NCBI RefSeq assembly: GCF_013874595.1
Contig: NZ_CP059431.1
Location: 992,001 to 1,056,000 of the forward strand
Length of the DNA: 64,000 nucleotides
Source: Flavobacterium sp. xlx-214
Lineage (GTDB): Bacteria > Bacteroidota > Bacteroidia > Flavobacteriales > Flavobacteriaceae
Direction of reading: 5' to 3'
The notes under the pieces were generated by a model. That model saw only the letters and a program-made list of their open reading frames with translations. It was not told where the DNA came from and made no database searches. The translations under genes and the position numbers were made by a program. Numbering within the stretch: the stretch's first letter is position 1; every line of letters begins with the position of its first letter. Positions 1 to 8,690 of the stretch are shown in pieces.

Positions 1-1
1 T

Positions 2-55
2 CAACCTATTGATACTATTAAACGTGCCACCTTAAATGCCATACCTAAGGAATAA
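2..55 (+). CDS. 3' end of an upstream gene (partial)
   Basis: An open frame enters from the left edge, encodes the C-terminal residues QPIDTIKRATLNAIPKE and stops with TAA. The last base of that stop is the first base of the mfd ATG, so the two genes overlap by one base and are probably translationally coupled. The fragment is too short to identify. Only the frame, the stop and the overlap support it. Confidence 0.5.
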   Translation, partial: QPIDTIKRATLNAIPKE

Positions 56-3000
56 TGAGTATTAAAAAAGTATTTGAACAAGCAACTAAAACGCAACAGT
101 TACAAGAAAGTATAAAAAAAACAGGTCATAAAATTCATGCAAAGGGTTTTATTGGCTCGGCTTTATCGTTTCAAATTCAAGCGTTATTTAAAACTTCTGA
201 GCAACATTTTTTACTCATTTTTAACGATAAAGAAGAAGCTGCATATTATTTAAACGATTTAGAAAACCTTATTTCTAAAGATTACGTTTTGTTTTATCCA
301 GGTTCGTATCGCAGACCTTATCAAATTGAAGAAACAGACAATGCAAATGTTTTATTACGTGCTGAAGTTTTAAACCGATTAAATGCGCGCAAAAAACCAG
401 TGGTGATTGTTTCGTACGCCGATGCTTTGTTTGAAAAAGTGGTTACGCGCAAGCAATTAGATAAAAACACACTGAAAATTGCTGTTAATGATAAAATGAC
501 GATTGATTTCATTAACGAAGTTTTGTTTGAATATAATTTTAAACGTGTAGATTTTGTTTCGGAGCCTGGCGAATTTTCAGTACGTGGTGGTATTATTGAT
601 GTTTTTTCATTCTCGAATGAAAATCCGTATCGTATTGAATTCTTCGGAAACGAAATTGATAGCATTAGAACGTTTGATGTTGAAACACAATTATCTATTG
701 AAACTAACAAGAAAATCACCATTATTCCTAATGTAGAAAATAAATTTTTGCAAGAAAATCGCGAAAGCTTTTTAAACTATATCAGTCCAAATACGGTTAT
801 TTTTCTTCAAAATACAAAAGTAGTTTCAGAGCAATTGACTAAAATGTTCAGCAAAGCTACCGAAACGTTTGAAAAATTAAACAGCGATGTAAAACATCTT
901 TCTCCTGAAGAAATGTTTTTACCAGCAAATGAGTTTTTACAAAAAGCAGATGATTTTACAGTTGTTGAACTTGCTGCCCAAAACTTTTTTACGCCTAATT
1001 TATCGTTAGAATTTTATAACAAACCGCAACCTTCGTTTAACAAACAATTCGATTTGTTAATTGAAAATCTCAACCAGAATACAATAGATGGTTTTACCAA
1101 TTATTTGTATTGCTCAAGTGAATCGCAAAGCAAGCGTTTCGAAGAAATTTTCTCGAGTTTAAAAGATCAAAACAAAAGCATTCAGCAATATAAAACGGTT
1201 GTAATGCCTTTGTATCAAGGTTTTATTGATGAAGAAAATCAAATTGTTTGTTATACTGATCATCAAATATTTGAACGATACCATAAATTTAACATCAAAA
1301 ACGGATATACCAAAAAACAAACCATCACTTTAAAGGAGCTTACAACTTTATCGGTAGGCGATTATGTTACGCATATTGATCACGGAATTGGTAAGTTTGG
1401 CGGTTTGCAAAAAATTGATGTAGAAGGCAAAAAACAAGAAGCTATTAAATTAGTGTATGCCGATAACGATATTGTGTACGTTTCTATTCACTCGTTACAT
1501 AAAATATCTAAGTATAATGGCAAAGAAGGCGCACCACCCAAAATCCATAAAATTGGGTCAAACGCATGGAAAGCCTTAAAACAAAAGACCAAAGCTCGTG
1601 TTAAACATATTGCGTTTAACTTGATAAAATTATATGCAAAACGCAGATTAGAAAAAGGATTTGCTTGTGCGCCCGATAGTTATTTACAAGCCGAATTAGA
1701 GAGTTCGTTTATTTACGAAGATACACCCGATCAGTTAAAATCAACCATTGATGTAAAAACAGATATGGAAAACGACAGACCAATGGATCGTTTGGTTTGT
1801 GGTGATGTTGGCTTTGGTAAAACCGAAGTTGCTATTCGCGCTGCTTTTAAAATGGTCGATAATGGTAAGCAAGTCGCTGTTTTGGTGCCTACAACTATTT
1901 TGGCGTTTCAGCATCATAAAACATTTACCGAGCGTTTAAAGGATATGCCTGTAAAAGTGGCGTATTTAAATCGATTTAAAACTGCAAAGCAAAAAGCCGA
2001 AACATTAAAAGATTTGGCCGATGGTAAGGTGGATATTATTATTGGTACACATCAATTAGTAAATAAAAATGTGGTTTTTAAAGATTTAGGTTTGTTGATT
2101 ATTGACGAAGAACAAAAGTTTGGAGTTGCCGTAAAAGACAAACTAAAAACCATTGGTGAAAACATTGATACCTTAACTTTAACGGCAACGCCAATTCCAA
2201 GAACCTTACAGTTTTCGTTAATGGCTGCCCGCGATTTATCGGTAATTACAACGCCGCCGCCAAACCGTTATCCTATCGAAACCAATGTGGTTGGTTTTAA
2301 CGAAGAAATCATTCGCGATGCTATTGCGTATGAGATAGAGCGTGGCGGACAGGTGTTTTTCATCAACAATCGTATCGAAAATATTAAAGAAGTCGCCGGT
2401 ATGATTCAACGTTTGGTACCTCACGCAAAAGTTGGTATTGGGCATGGACAAATGGATGGTAAAAAACTAGAAGAGTTACTTTTATCTTTTATGGAAGGCG
2501 AGTTTGATGTTTTGGTTGCAACTACTATTATAGAAAGTGGATTGGATGTACCTAACGCCAACACTATTTTTATTAACAATGCCAATAATTTTGGATTGAG
2601 CGATTTGCATCAAATGCGTGGGCGTGTTGGGCGTAGCAATAAAAAAGCATTTTGTTATTTCATAACACCACCGTATTCTGTAATGACAGAGGATGCTCGT
2701 AAGCGTATATCAGCCTTAGAACAATTTAGTGATTTAGGCAGCGGATTCAATATCGCTATGAAAGATTTAGAAATTCGTGGTGCTGGTGATATTTTGGGAG
2801 GTGAACAAAGTGGTTTTATTAATGAAATTGGATTTGAAACCTATCAAAAAATCATGAATGAGGCAATTGATGAGTTAAAAGAGAACGAGTTTAAGGATTT
2901 GTATGAAGAAGAACAAAATATAGATACCAAAGAATATGTAAAGGATATTGTGATAGAATCCGACTTTGAAATTTTGTTTCCAGATGAATACATTAATAAT

Positions 3001-3405
3001 GTATCAGAACGATTAACTTTGTATAATGAATTGGCAACCTTGAAAACAGAAGATGAGTTAATTGCTTATCAAAACAAATTAATTGACCGATTTGGAGCAT
3101 TGCCTAAACAAGCTGAAAATTTATTAGATTCTGTTCGTATCAAATGGATTGCATCGAAAGCAGGTATTGAAAAATTAGTGTTAAAACAAGGCAAAATGAT
3201 TGGTTATTTTGTTAGCGATCAACAATCAAGTTATTATCAATCAGTTCAATTTAGAAAGGTATTGCAATTTATTCAGGTTTATCCAAAATTAGCAACACTA
3301 AAAGAGAAGCAAACTAAAAACGGTTTGCGTTTACTTTTAACTTTTGATCATATTAAATCAATAGGAAAAGCTTTAGAAAGCCTTCAAAAATTACAACAGC
3401 TATGA
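55..3405 (+). CDS. mfd: transcription-repair coupling factor Mfd
   Basis: ATP-dependent DNA translocase that removes RNA polymerase stalled at lesions and recruits UvrA for strand-specific excision repair. The 1116-residue length is normal for Mfd. An N-terminal UvrB-like region is followed by the RNAP-interacting domain (about 425–500, with VGDYVTHIDHGIGKF), then a superfamily 2 helicase core with Walker A GDVGFGKT (583–590), DEEQ box (684–687) and motif VI-like MRGRVGR, then the C-terminal regulatory domain. The ATG overlaps the upstream stop by one base and the TGA overlaps the next gene by four (ATGA), so it lies inside an operon. The nucleotide excision gene uvrC is elsewhere in the window. 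Confidence 0.97.
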   Translation: MSIKKVFEQATKTQQLQESIKKTGHKIHAKGFIGSALSFQIQALFKTSEQHFLLIFNDKEEAAYYLNDLENLISKDYVLFYPGSYRRPYQIEETDNANVLLRAEVLNRLNARKKPVVIVSYADALFEKVVTRKQLDKNTLKIAVNDKMTIDFINEVLFEYNFKRVDFVSEPGEFSVRGGIIDVFSFSNENPYRIEFFGNEIDSIRTFDVETQLSIETNKKITIIPNVENKFLQENRESFLNYISPNTVIFLQNTKVVSEQLTKMFSKATETFEKLNSDVKHLSPEEMFLPANEFLQKADDFTVVELAAQNFFTPNLSLEFYNKPQPSFNKQFDLLIENLNQNTIDGFTNYLYCSSESQSKRFEEIFSSLKDQNKSIQQYKTVVMPLYQGFIDEENQIVCYTDHQIFERYHKFNIKNGYTKKQTITLKELTTLSVGDYVTHIDHGIGKFGGLQKIDVEGKKQEAIKLVYADNDIVYVSIHSLHKISKYNGKEGAPPKIHKIGSNAWKALKQKTKARVKHIAFNLIKLYAKRRLEKGFACAPDSYLQAELESSFIYEDTPDQLKSTIDVKTDMENDRPMDRLVCGDVGFGKTEVAIRAAFKMVDNGKQVAVLVPTTILAFQHHKTFTERLKDMPVKVAYLNRFKTAKQKAETLKDLADGKVDIIIGTHQLVNKNVVFKDLGLLIIDEEQKFGVAVKDKLKTIGENIDTLTLTATPIPRTLQFSLMAARDLSVITTPPPNRYPIETNVVGFNEEIIRDAIAYEIERGGQVFFINNRIENIKEVAGMIQRLVPHAKVGIGHGQMDGKKLEELLLSFMEGEFDVLVATTIIESGLDVPNANTIFINNANNFGLSDLHQMRGRVGRSNKKAFCYFITPPYSVMTEDARKRISALEQFSDLGSGFNIAMKDLEIRGAGDILGGEQSGFINEIGFETYQKIMNEAIDELKENEFKDLYEEEQNIDTKEYVKDIVIESDFEILFPDEYINNVSERLTLYNELATLKTEDELIAYQNKLIDRFGALPKQAENLLDSVRIKWIASKAGIEKLVLKQGKMIGYFVSDQQSSYYQSVQFRKVLQFIQVYPKLATLKEKQTKNGLRLLLTFDHIKSIGKALESLQKLQQL

Positions 3406-3815
3406 GAATTTTAATCGTATTATTGTTTTTAGGATTTAGTATTAATAAAACTTTTGCCCAAGATACACTGCATTTTAAGACAAAGCCAATTGTTAAAGAT
3501 GCTAGTTATAGCGGTGGCGGTATGGAAGATTTGTATTATTATGTAAACAATAATTTTAATTATAATAATGTAAAAAAAACAGATATTCCTCAAACAAGTA
3601 AAAAACAGTCGTATTTTATTTTCTATGTTGTTTTTGCTATTAGTGAAGACGGAAAAGCATTTGAATTTTCGCCAAAAGAAATTAAAGAAGATAATAGTTT
3701 TTATAAAGAAGCAGTTCGTGTAATAGCGTCTGTCCGTTGGAATCCTTCTTTGGTTGGTAACGAATATAAAAAGCAGTTTTTAGTGCTGCCAATCAAAGCA
3801 AGTGTTAATGAATAA
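3402..3815 (+). CDS. secreted protein with TonB C-terminal-like domain
   Basis: 137 residues. A signal peptide (MRILIVLLFLGFSINKTFAQ) is followed by a region resembling the C-terminal domain of energy-transducer TonB proteins: FYVVFAISEDGKAFEF, then a conserved-looking AVRVIASVRWNPSLV segment. There is no N-terminal anchor plus proline-rich linker, so it is not a classical TonB. It is more likely one of the stand-alone periplasmic proteins with this fold that are frequent in Flavobacteriaceae. It overlaps mfd by four bases and is probably cotranscribed with it. Its function is unknown. Confidence 0.7.
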   Translation: MRILIVLLFLGFSINKTFAQDTLHFKTKPIVKDASYSGGGMEDLYYYVNNNFNYNNVKKTDIPQTSKKQSYFIFYVVFAISEDGKAFEFSPKEIKEDNSFYKEAVRVIASVRWNPSLVGNEYKKQFLVLPIKASVNE

Positions 3816-3837
3816 TGGTGATTGACATAAAAGTGTT

Positions 3838-4872
3838 TTAAACATTTAAATTACTATTAATTACCGATATTATGTCTTTAGGTTCAATAGTTCGCATTAC
3901 ATTTTCATAACCATCTATTTTTTTATTTCCATAAATTGATGTTGGTAATAAAGGAAATTTTTCTCTATCAGCAACCAAACAATTAGATAAAGGTTGGTTA
4001 AAAGGAACAAAACCTGCGTAAGGATGTGTGTTACCCCATAAAGTTACAACCGGTATTCCGTACATTGCAGCAATATGTGCATTTCCAGAATCCATAGAAA
4101 GCATTACATCTAAATGCTGTATTATTTTTAATTCATCAATAAAATCAATTTTTCCTGCAATAACGGCTACATTCGGTAAATTTTGTTGCAATTTGTTTAG
4201 TTGAACAATTTCTTCTTTACCGCCACCAAATAAGAATATTCTGAAATTACTGTTTTCTGATAAAAGCTGTATTGTTTTTTGCATTAAATCAAAAGGATAT
4301 ACTTTGGTTTGATATTGAGCAAAGGGAGCAATACCTATCCATTTATAAGTGTCTTTTTTTTCTATAATGGATGTTACTTTATCTGGAAGAATTGATTTTT
4401 CAGGAAATTTTGGCGATGATACATCAATAGAAAAACCCAATGTATTCAAAGTGTCTATGTGTCTTTGAATCATGGTTTTTAGTGGTTTTAAAATTTTGTT
4501 TTTAGAACGAGTTAGTGCTTTTTTTTCTCCTCTTCCCTTATCAGTAAATGCTGTTTTTACACCCGATGCTTTAAAAAAAGTGCGTAATAATTTAGAACGT
4601 AAAACATTGTGAAAATCGGCAACAAAATCAATTTTCTTTTTCTTTAAATCTTGAAATAATCGATAAATACCCCAGAAACCTTTGTGACGCTCTTTTAAAT
4701 CGACACCAAAAAAATCAACTCGATCAATATCAGCAAAAAATGGTTGAAAAAAAGGTCTTGAAACAATGGTTACTTTTACGTTTGGATGTTGTTGAACTAG
4801 CGCCCGAATTACAGGTACTGTCATGGCAACATCGCCCATAGCAGAAAGTCGAATTATTAAAATATGTTTCAT
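3838..4872 (-). CDS. glycosyltransferase family 9 protein (LPS heptosyltransferase-like)
   Basis: A 344-residue GT9/GT-B enzyme of the ADP-heptose:LPS heptosyltransferase type, expected to add a sugar to lipopolysaccharide core at the inner membrane. The N-terminus MKHILIIRLSAMGDVAMTVP is the family's glycine-containing donor-side loop. The C-terminal half has FLFGGGKEE and SMDSGNAHIAAMYGIPVVTLWG, the typical acceptor/donor site. An upstream in-frame methionine at 4986 would add 38 unrelated residues overlapping the next gene, so I chose the ATG at 4872, which lies two bases after the upstream stop. DUF4254 and a small membrane protein precede it in the same orientation. Confidence 0.88.
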   Translation of the reverse strand: MKHILIIRLSAMGDVAMTVPVIRALVQQHPNVKVTIVSRPFFQPFFADIDRVDFFGVDLKERHKGFWGIYRLFQDLKKKKIDFVADFHNVLRSKLLRTFFKASGVKTAFTDKGRGEKKALTRSKNKILKPLKTMIQRHIDTLNTLGFSIDVSSPKFPEKSILPDKVTSIIEKKDTYKWIGIAPFAQYQTKVYPFDLMQKTIQLLSENSNFRIFLFGGGKEEIVQLNKLQQNLPNVAVIAGKIDFIDELKIIQHLDVMLSMDSGNAHIAAMYGIPVVTLWGNTHPYAGFVPFNQPLSNCLVADREKFPLLPTSIYGNKKIDGYENVMRTIEPKDIISVINSNLNV

Positions 4873-4874
4873 TT

Positions 4875-5174
4875 TTAATGTATAAAACTTTGCAAAGTGT
4901 AATATGAAAACTCTAAAATGGGTTTGTAGGCTAAAGAAAAAGCAACTAGTGGTAAAACTAAAAATACAATGCCAACATAAAACCAAATTTTAGCTGTTTT
5001 GTGCTGCATTAGTTTTGCAAATGAATATATAAGTAAGTAATAAATGCTTAAAATACCTAATGGTAAAAATAGTAATTGGGCAAAAGCATCAAAAAACTGC
5101 CATATAAATGCGCCTATTATTAACAATAATATTGTAAAAACAAATACTTGCGCTATTTTAATTAGTTTGGTCAT
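4875..5174 (-). CDS. small membrane protein of unknown function
   Basis: 99 residues with three predicted membrane segments (about 8–27, 31–50 and 65–83) separated by short polar loops, plus a hydrophobic C-terminus. No family is recognised. It sits between the DUF4254 gene and the GT9 gene, ending two bases before the GT9 start, so it is probably cotranslated with GT9. A 10-bp hairpin plus T-run lies immediately 5' of its ATG, so its expression may depend on read-through of that terminator. Confidence 0.7.
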   Translation of the reverse strand: MTKLIKIAQVFVFTILLLIIGAFIWQFFDAFAQLLFLPLGILSIYYLLIYSFAKLMQHKTAKIWFYVGIVFLVLPLVAFSLAYKPILEFSYYTLQSFIH

Positions 5175-5181
5175 AATAAAA

Positions 5182-5206
5182 AAAGACTTTCGTTAAGAAA
5201 GTCTTT
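5182..5206 (-). terminator. intrinsic terminator after DUF4254 gene
   Basis: A perfect 10-bp inverted repeat (AAAGACTTTC/GAAAGTCTTT, 5-nt loop) followed on the minus strand by a T-rich run. It ends directly before the ATG of the small membrane-protein gene, so it separates DUF4254 from the two downstream genes or attenuates them. Confidence 0.75.
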
Positions 5207-5214
5207 CAAAGTTA

Positions 5215-5820
5215 CTATTTTTTATTTTGATATAATACCGGATTTAAATCATCATCGTTGTACATTTTCATTTGTTTGTACACTTTCATGTATTTATCGC
5301 CATTTTCAATATCGGTAATTAATTGGCTGATAGATGTAAACATATCGTTTTTTTGATCTAATAGAACATCTAATTTAGCTTGACATTTAGCTCTATGATC
5401 TTCAGAAGCTGTTTCACGTGTTGCTTCTTCGTGCATATGATAAATTTTTAAAGCCAAGATTGATAAACGATCCATTGCCCATGCAGGACTTTCGGTGTTA
5501 ATTTTAGCATCAGCCTTAACTGTAACATCAGCATATTTTTGTAAAAAGTAAGAATCAATATATTCAACCATGTCTGTTCTAACTTGGTTTGATGCATCAA
5601 TTTTACGTTTTAACTCTAATGCAGCAACAGGATCTATTTGCGGGTCGCGAATAATATCTTCATAATGCCATTGCACAGTATCAACCCAGTTTTTAGCATA
5701 TAATAAATGTTCAATAGAACCTTTCTCAAAAGGATTTTCAATAGGATGATTTACATCGTCGTATTTATGATAATCTACAATACTTTGTTCAAAAATAGGA
5801 AATGCGAATTCTGCAAACAT
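5215..5820 (-). CDS. DUF4254 domain-containing protein
   Basis: 201 residues, mostly charged helices with no signal peptide or membrane segment, so probably cytoplasmic. The features FPIFEQSIVDYH, LLYAKNWVDTVQWHYEDIIRDP and the SPAWAMDRLSILALKIYHM block match the Bacteroidota family DUF4254. Family members are commonly adjacent to GT9 glycosyltransferases, as here, which suggests an envelope polysaccharide or LPS role. That is inference, as no activity is known to me. A perfect TATATTTG core lies upstream on the minus strand. Confidence 0.85.
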   Translation of the reverse strand: MFAEFAFPIFEQSIVDYHKYDDVNHPIENPFEKGSIEHLLYAKNWVDTVQWHYEDIIRDPQIDPVAALELKRKIDASNQVRTDMVEYIDSYFLQKYADVTVKADAKINTESPAWAMDRLSILALKIYHMHEEATRETASEDHRAKCQAKLDVLLDQKNDMFTSISQLITDIENGDKYMKVYKQMKMYNDDDLNPVLYQNKK

Positions 5821-5838
5821 GGATATAAGTTTTATTTA

Positions 5839-5846
5839 CAAATATA
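5839..5846 (-). promoter_or_regulatory. promoter -7 element of DUF4254 gene
   Basis: TATATTTG on the minus strand matches the Bacteroidota sigma consensus TAnnTTTG. A TTTTG lies about 15 nt upstream. It is 19 nt before the start codon, in the gap shared with the divergent upp gene. Confidence 0.6.
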
Positions 5847-5889
5847 CTTTTAATAATTTTACAAAATAATAAATTGAAACCTAAAAGTT

Positions 5890-6531
5890 ATGCATATACA
5901 TTATATTTCAGAGCAAAACAGTATTTTGAATCATTTCTTAGCTCAATTACGCGATGTAAATATTCAAAAAGATTCCATGCGTTTTCGTAAAAATGTAGAG
6001 CGTATTGGTGAAATTATGGCGTATGAATTAAGTAAAACATTACCGTATAAACAAGTAGCTGTGCAAACGCCCTTAGGTGTTAAAAACACTACGGTTATTG
6101 AAGATAATGTGGTTTTATGCTCTATTTTACGCGCCGGATTGGCTTTGCACACAGGTTTTATGAATTTTTACGACGATGCCGAAAATGGTTTTGTATCGGC
6201 TTCTAGAGTTCATGGTGCAACAGATATTTTGGTTGAATACCAAGCAGCTCCATCGTTTAAAGGAAAACATTTATTGCTGTTAGATCCTATGTTGGCAACA
6301 GGGCATTCTATAGTTGCGGTTTTTAATAAATTAATGCAACAAGAAACACCAAAAGAAATTCATATTTGTGTGGTTATTGCTGCGCCAGAAGGCATTGCTT
6401 ATTTAAAACAACATTTGCCTAGTTACGTACATTTATGGGTAGCAACTTTGGATGATGGTTTAAATGCCGAAAAATACATTATTCCAGGTATTGGTGATGC
6501 GGGTGATTTGGCTTTTGGCGAAAAACTATAA
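5890..6531 (+). CDS. upp: uracil phosphoribosyltransferase
   Basis: Salvage enzyme converting uracil and PRPP to UMP in the cytoplasm. The 213-residue length is typical. The PRPP-binding loop is LLLDPMLATGHS, and the C-terminal uracil-binding region has the family pattern IPGIGDAGDLAFGEKL. CSILRAGLALHTGF corresponds to the conserved dimer/substrate segment. The final six bases overlap the convergent DUF6427 gene, leaving no separate terminator. Confidence 0.96.
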   Translation: MHIHYISEQNSILNHFLAQLRDVNIQKDSMRFRKNVERIGEIMAYELSKTLPYKQVAVQTPLGVKNTTVIEDNVVLCSILRAGLALHTGFMNFYDDAENGFVSASRVHGATDILVEYQAAPSFKGKHLLLLDPMLATGHSIVAVFNKLMQQETPKEIHICVVIAAPEGIAYLKQHLPSYVHLWVATLDDGLNAEKYIIPGIGDAGDLAFGEKL

Positions 6532-7455
6532 TTTTAATAAAAACAACAATAAGCTTACGCCTAGGATGGTTGCTAAAACAGCTTCTTTAACCCATTTTGT
6601 GGGAGTATTGGCAATGAAATTTCCACCAATAATAGATAAAGGAAAAAAAGTAAACACCAATAACCCATTTGATTTCTGCGGAGCAATACAATAGATAACA
6701 ACACCAATAATAAAACAAAGTACAATGTTTTTGTAAAGATTTAACTGGTTGGAAGCAATGCTTTTTAAATGAGTTAGCTGATATACCGTAAAAAGTACTG
6801 CAACCGATGCAAAAAACGAAATAGCTATGTTTTGATAAACACTTTCAAAATAACTAAAGTTAAAGCCAACAGCATATTTATTTGTCCAAAAGGCAACTAA
6901 ATCAATATCGTAAAAAAGACTGTAGGTGTAAAACAAAATCGTAACAGTTAACAACGCTATAACAGGAATAATCCAATGACGATAATCTTTTTTAATGTAC
7001 CAAATAATGGCTAAGTAAATCATTAAAAAATACAAAATAGTCCACGATTCAAATAAAGTGGCAAGAAAAATCCATAAACTGGCATCAAATATCTTGATTT
7101 TGGGTTGATTTAAGGTTTGTAAAGATATAATTCTACGCAAAGCCAAAAGCACAAATAAATTGGCAATAATTAATTCAGAATCATCAAAAAAGGTAGGGAA
7201 AAGAATCAAAAAACAAGCGTACAAAAATAATGAGTACAAATTATTTACAGCCAAATAGTTTTTTACAGTTATAAACTGTATTAATAAAACAGAAAATACA
7301 ACGGCAATAAATAAAAAGCTTTTTTCAATTATAACTGCGGGTGATTGCAACCAGTCAAGATTTGATACTAGGTGTATAAAATATACCGCCAAAAGTAATA
7401 AACCTATTACAACATAGCCTATGGGTTTGCTCTTTGAAAAAAGATTTGTAAGCAT
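6526..7455 (-). CDS. DUF6427 family multi-pass membrane protein
   Basis: 309 residues with roughly nine to ten hydrophobic segments, starting MLTNLFSKSKPIGYVVIGLL. The overall pattern and the position tail-to-tail with upp match the flavobacterial family DUF6427. No catalytic motif is visible and the biochemical role is unknown. Its 3' end overlaps upp by six bases, so the two transcripts are antisense at their ends. Confidence 0.8.
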   Translation of the reverse strand: MLTNLFSKSKPIGYVVIGLLLLAVYFIHLVSNLDWLQSPAVIIEKSFLFIAVVFSVLLIQFITVKNYLAVNNLYSLFLYACFLILFPTFFDDSELIIANLFVLLALRRIISLQTLNQPKIKIFDASLWIFLATLFESWTILYFLMIYLAIIWYIKKDYRHWIIPVIALLTVTILFYTYSLFYDIDLVAFWTNKYAVGFNFSYFESVYQNIAISFFASVAVLFTVYQLTHLKSIASNQLNLYKNIVLCFIIGVVIYCIAPQKSNGLLVFTFFPLSIIGGNFIANTPTKWVKEAVLATILGVSLLLFLLKL

Positions 7456-7504
7456 TAATTAATTTTTATTGGGTTTTTGTAAATAACTTGTTGATAATTT
7501 TATT

Positions 7505-7512
7505 TACTTTTG
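7505..7512 (+). promoter_or_regulatory. promoter -7 element of DUF6341 gene
   Basis: TACTTTTG fits TAnnTTTG and lies about 55 nt upstream of the start codon. Candidate -33 TTG triplets are present at 7488–7493, at shorter than ideal spacing. Confidence 0.5.
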
Positions 7513-7566
7513 TAGCAAAGTTAAAATTTAACTGAAACTAAACATAAATAATTTAATAACAATATT

Positions 7567-7800
7567 ATGTGGACATCTTTTTTTGAAGCTATTGGATCTC
7601 TATTTTCAGATGTTTTAATGAAACCAATGGATTGGTTGGCTGAATTAGAATTATCAAACTGGTGGGTTGCAAATGCAATTACTTGGATTTTTATCATCAT
7701 TTGCAGTGTAGCTTTTGTTTATTGGTTAAAACGATTGAGCTTTTTTGCTTCAACTAAAGAAGACGATCAAGATACAACAGCACATTCATTCTTAAAATAA
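7567..7800 (+). CDS. DUF6341 family small membrane protein
   Basis: 77 residues: an amphipathic N-terminus (MWTSFFEAIGSLFSDVLMKP), one membrane segment (about 32–51, WWVANAITWIFIIICSVAFV), then KRLSFF and an acidic tail. This matches the small flavobacterial family DUF6341 that commonly accompanies upp and DUF6427. Function is unknown. It is a stand-alone transcription unit with its own promoter core and a strong terminator directly after its stop. Confidence 0.78.
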   Translation: MWTSFFEAIGSLFSDVLMKPMDWLAELELSNWWVANAITWIFIIICSVAFVYWLKRLSFFASTKEDDQDTTAHSFLK

Positions 7801-7831
7801 AAAAAATCAGGATTTTAAATCCTGATTTTTT
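7801..7831. terminator. bidirectional intrinsic terminator
   Basis: A 14-bp inverted repeat (AAAAAATCAGGATT / AATCCTGATTTTTT) lies between the convergent DUF6341 and FAD-oxidoreductase genes. The flanking A and T runs serve both strands. Confidence 0.88.
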
Positions 7832-8449
7832 TTATTCTTTCTTTCTAATACTATCGTGTGCGTGGGTTTCAATACCATTGTTCCATAAGGTTAAAATATC
7901 GGTAGCTACAGCAGCACCACTTCCTGCCGCAATGGCAAGCTGACTTCTATGTCCTGCTAATGTACCTGCAACATACGCATTTTTAAAAACCAAATGATCA
8001 TTATTGGCTAATTGAATACGGTTTTTCTTTGCTAGCGATTTACGATGAGGTATTACATAAGGTTGCAAACATCCTTCAATGGTAAAAGGATTTGAAGAGT
8101 TAACTGCAACCACAACAATTTTACTTTCGTAAATAGTATGCGTGGTGGTTACTAAGAAATAATCTGCTTCGGTTACAATAGAAACTACTTTCTCATGTGC
8201 AATTTGCTCTATTTTAGGATATAATTCCTGTAAATCTTTTGTAGTTTGTAAAAGCAAATCACTACCTAAAGTACCAGGAGTAATGCCGTATGCGTTGTTA
8301 AACAAGGCATCTTGTAGCATAGATCCTTTTTGGTGAGTTATAATGCCTATTTTTTTATCAAGCATAAATGGTTTTTCTAAAGCCGATCCTAAAACCAAAG
8401 CACAAGAAACGCCTGAAACTCCACCGCCAATTATTAAACAATCAAACAT
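7832..8449 (-). CDS. short FAD-dependent oxidoreductase
   Basis: 205 residues. The N-terminus MFDCLIIGGGVSGVSCALVLG is a GxGxxG FAD-binding Rossmann motif. The C-terminus NAYVAGTLAGHRSQLAIAAGSGAAVATDIL is the second FAD contact seen in thioredoxin-reductase-like proteins (20-residue core visible around 165–195). It is much shorter than thioredoxin reductase (about 310), has no CxxC redox pair and no separate NAD(P)H domain. It belongs to the short flavobacterial FAD-binding proteins of unknown substrate. A small membrane gene directly upstream (one base apart) may be cotranscribed. Confidence 0.78.
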   Translation of the reverse strand: MFDCLIIGGGVSGVSCALVLGSALEKPFMLDKKIGIITHQKGSMLQDALFNNAYGITPGTLGSDLLLQTTKDLQELYPKIEQIAHEKVVSIVTEADYFLVTTTHTIYESKIVVVAVNSSNPFTIEGCLQPYVIPHRKSLAKKNRIQLANNDHLVFKNAYVAGTLAGHRSQLAIAAGSGAAVATDILTLWNNGIETHAHDSIRKKE

Positions 8450-8450
8450 T

Positions 8451-8645
8451 TTATTTGTTTTTGTTGTCTATTGCTTTTGAGGTGTTGAAAATAAGTAAAA
8501 TGATTACTGCACATAAAATAGCAATAATACAAATTAAAGCGATAACACTTTCGCCTTGAAATAAGTTGTCAAAATCTAATTTTGTGATATTTAATACAAT
8601 CAAAGCAATAGCAATAGCAATGATTATATAGGTAACATATTTCAT
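8451..8645 (-). CDS. 64-residue membrane protein
   Basis: Two membrane segments (about 4–19 and 33–54) joined by a polar stretch, and a lysine-rich tail. There is no recognisable family. It sits one base upstream of the FAD-oxidoreductase gene in the same orientation, suggesting an operon. The ATG at 8645 is the only sensible start. Small size limits certainty, but composition and spacing look like a real gene. Confidence 0.6.
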   Translation of the reverse strand: MKYVTYIIIAIAIALIVLNITKLDFDNLFQGESVIALICIIAILCAVIILLIFNTSKAIDNKNK

Positions 8646-8690
8646 TATTGTTTTAATTTTGTTTGAATGTGTGAAGGTACTAAATATTTA

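Noticed and set aside
4873-4986. Longer start for the GT9 gene
   Set aside because: It adds 38 residues unlike the family and overlaps the membrane-protein gene; the ATG at 4872 gives the classic GT9 N-terminus.
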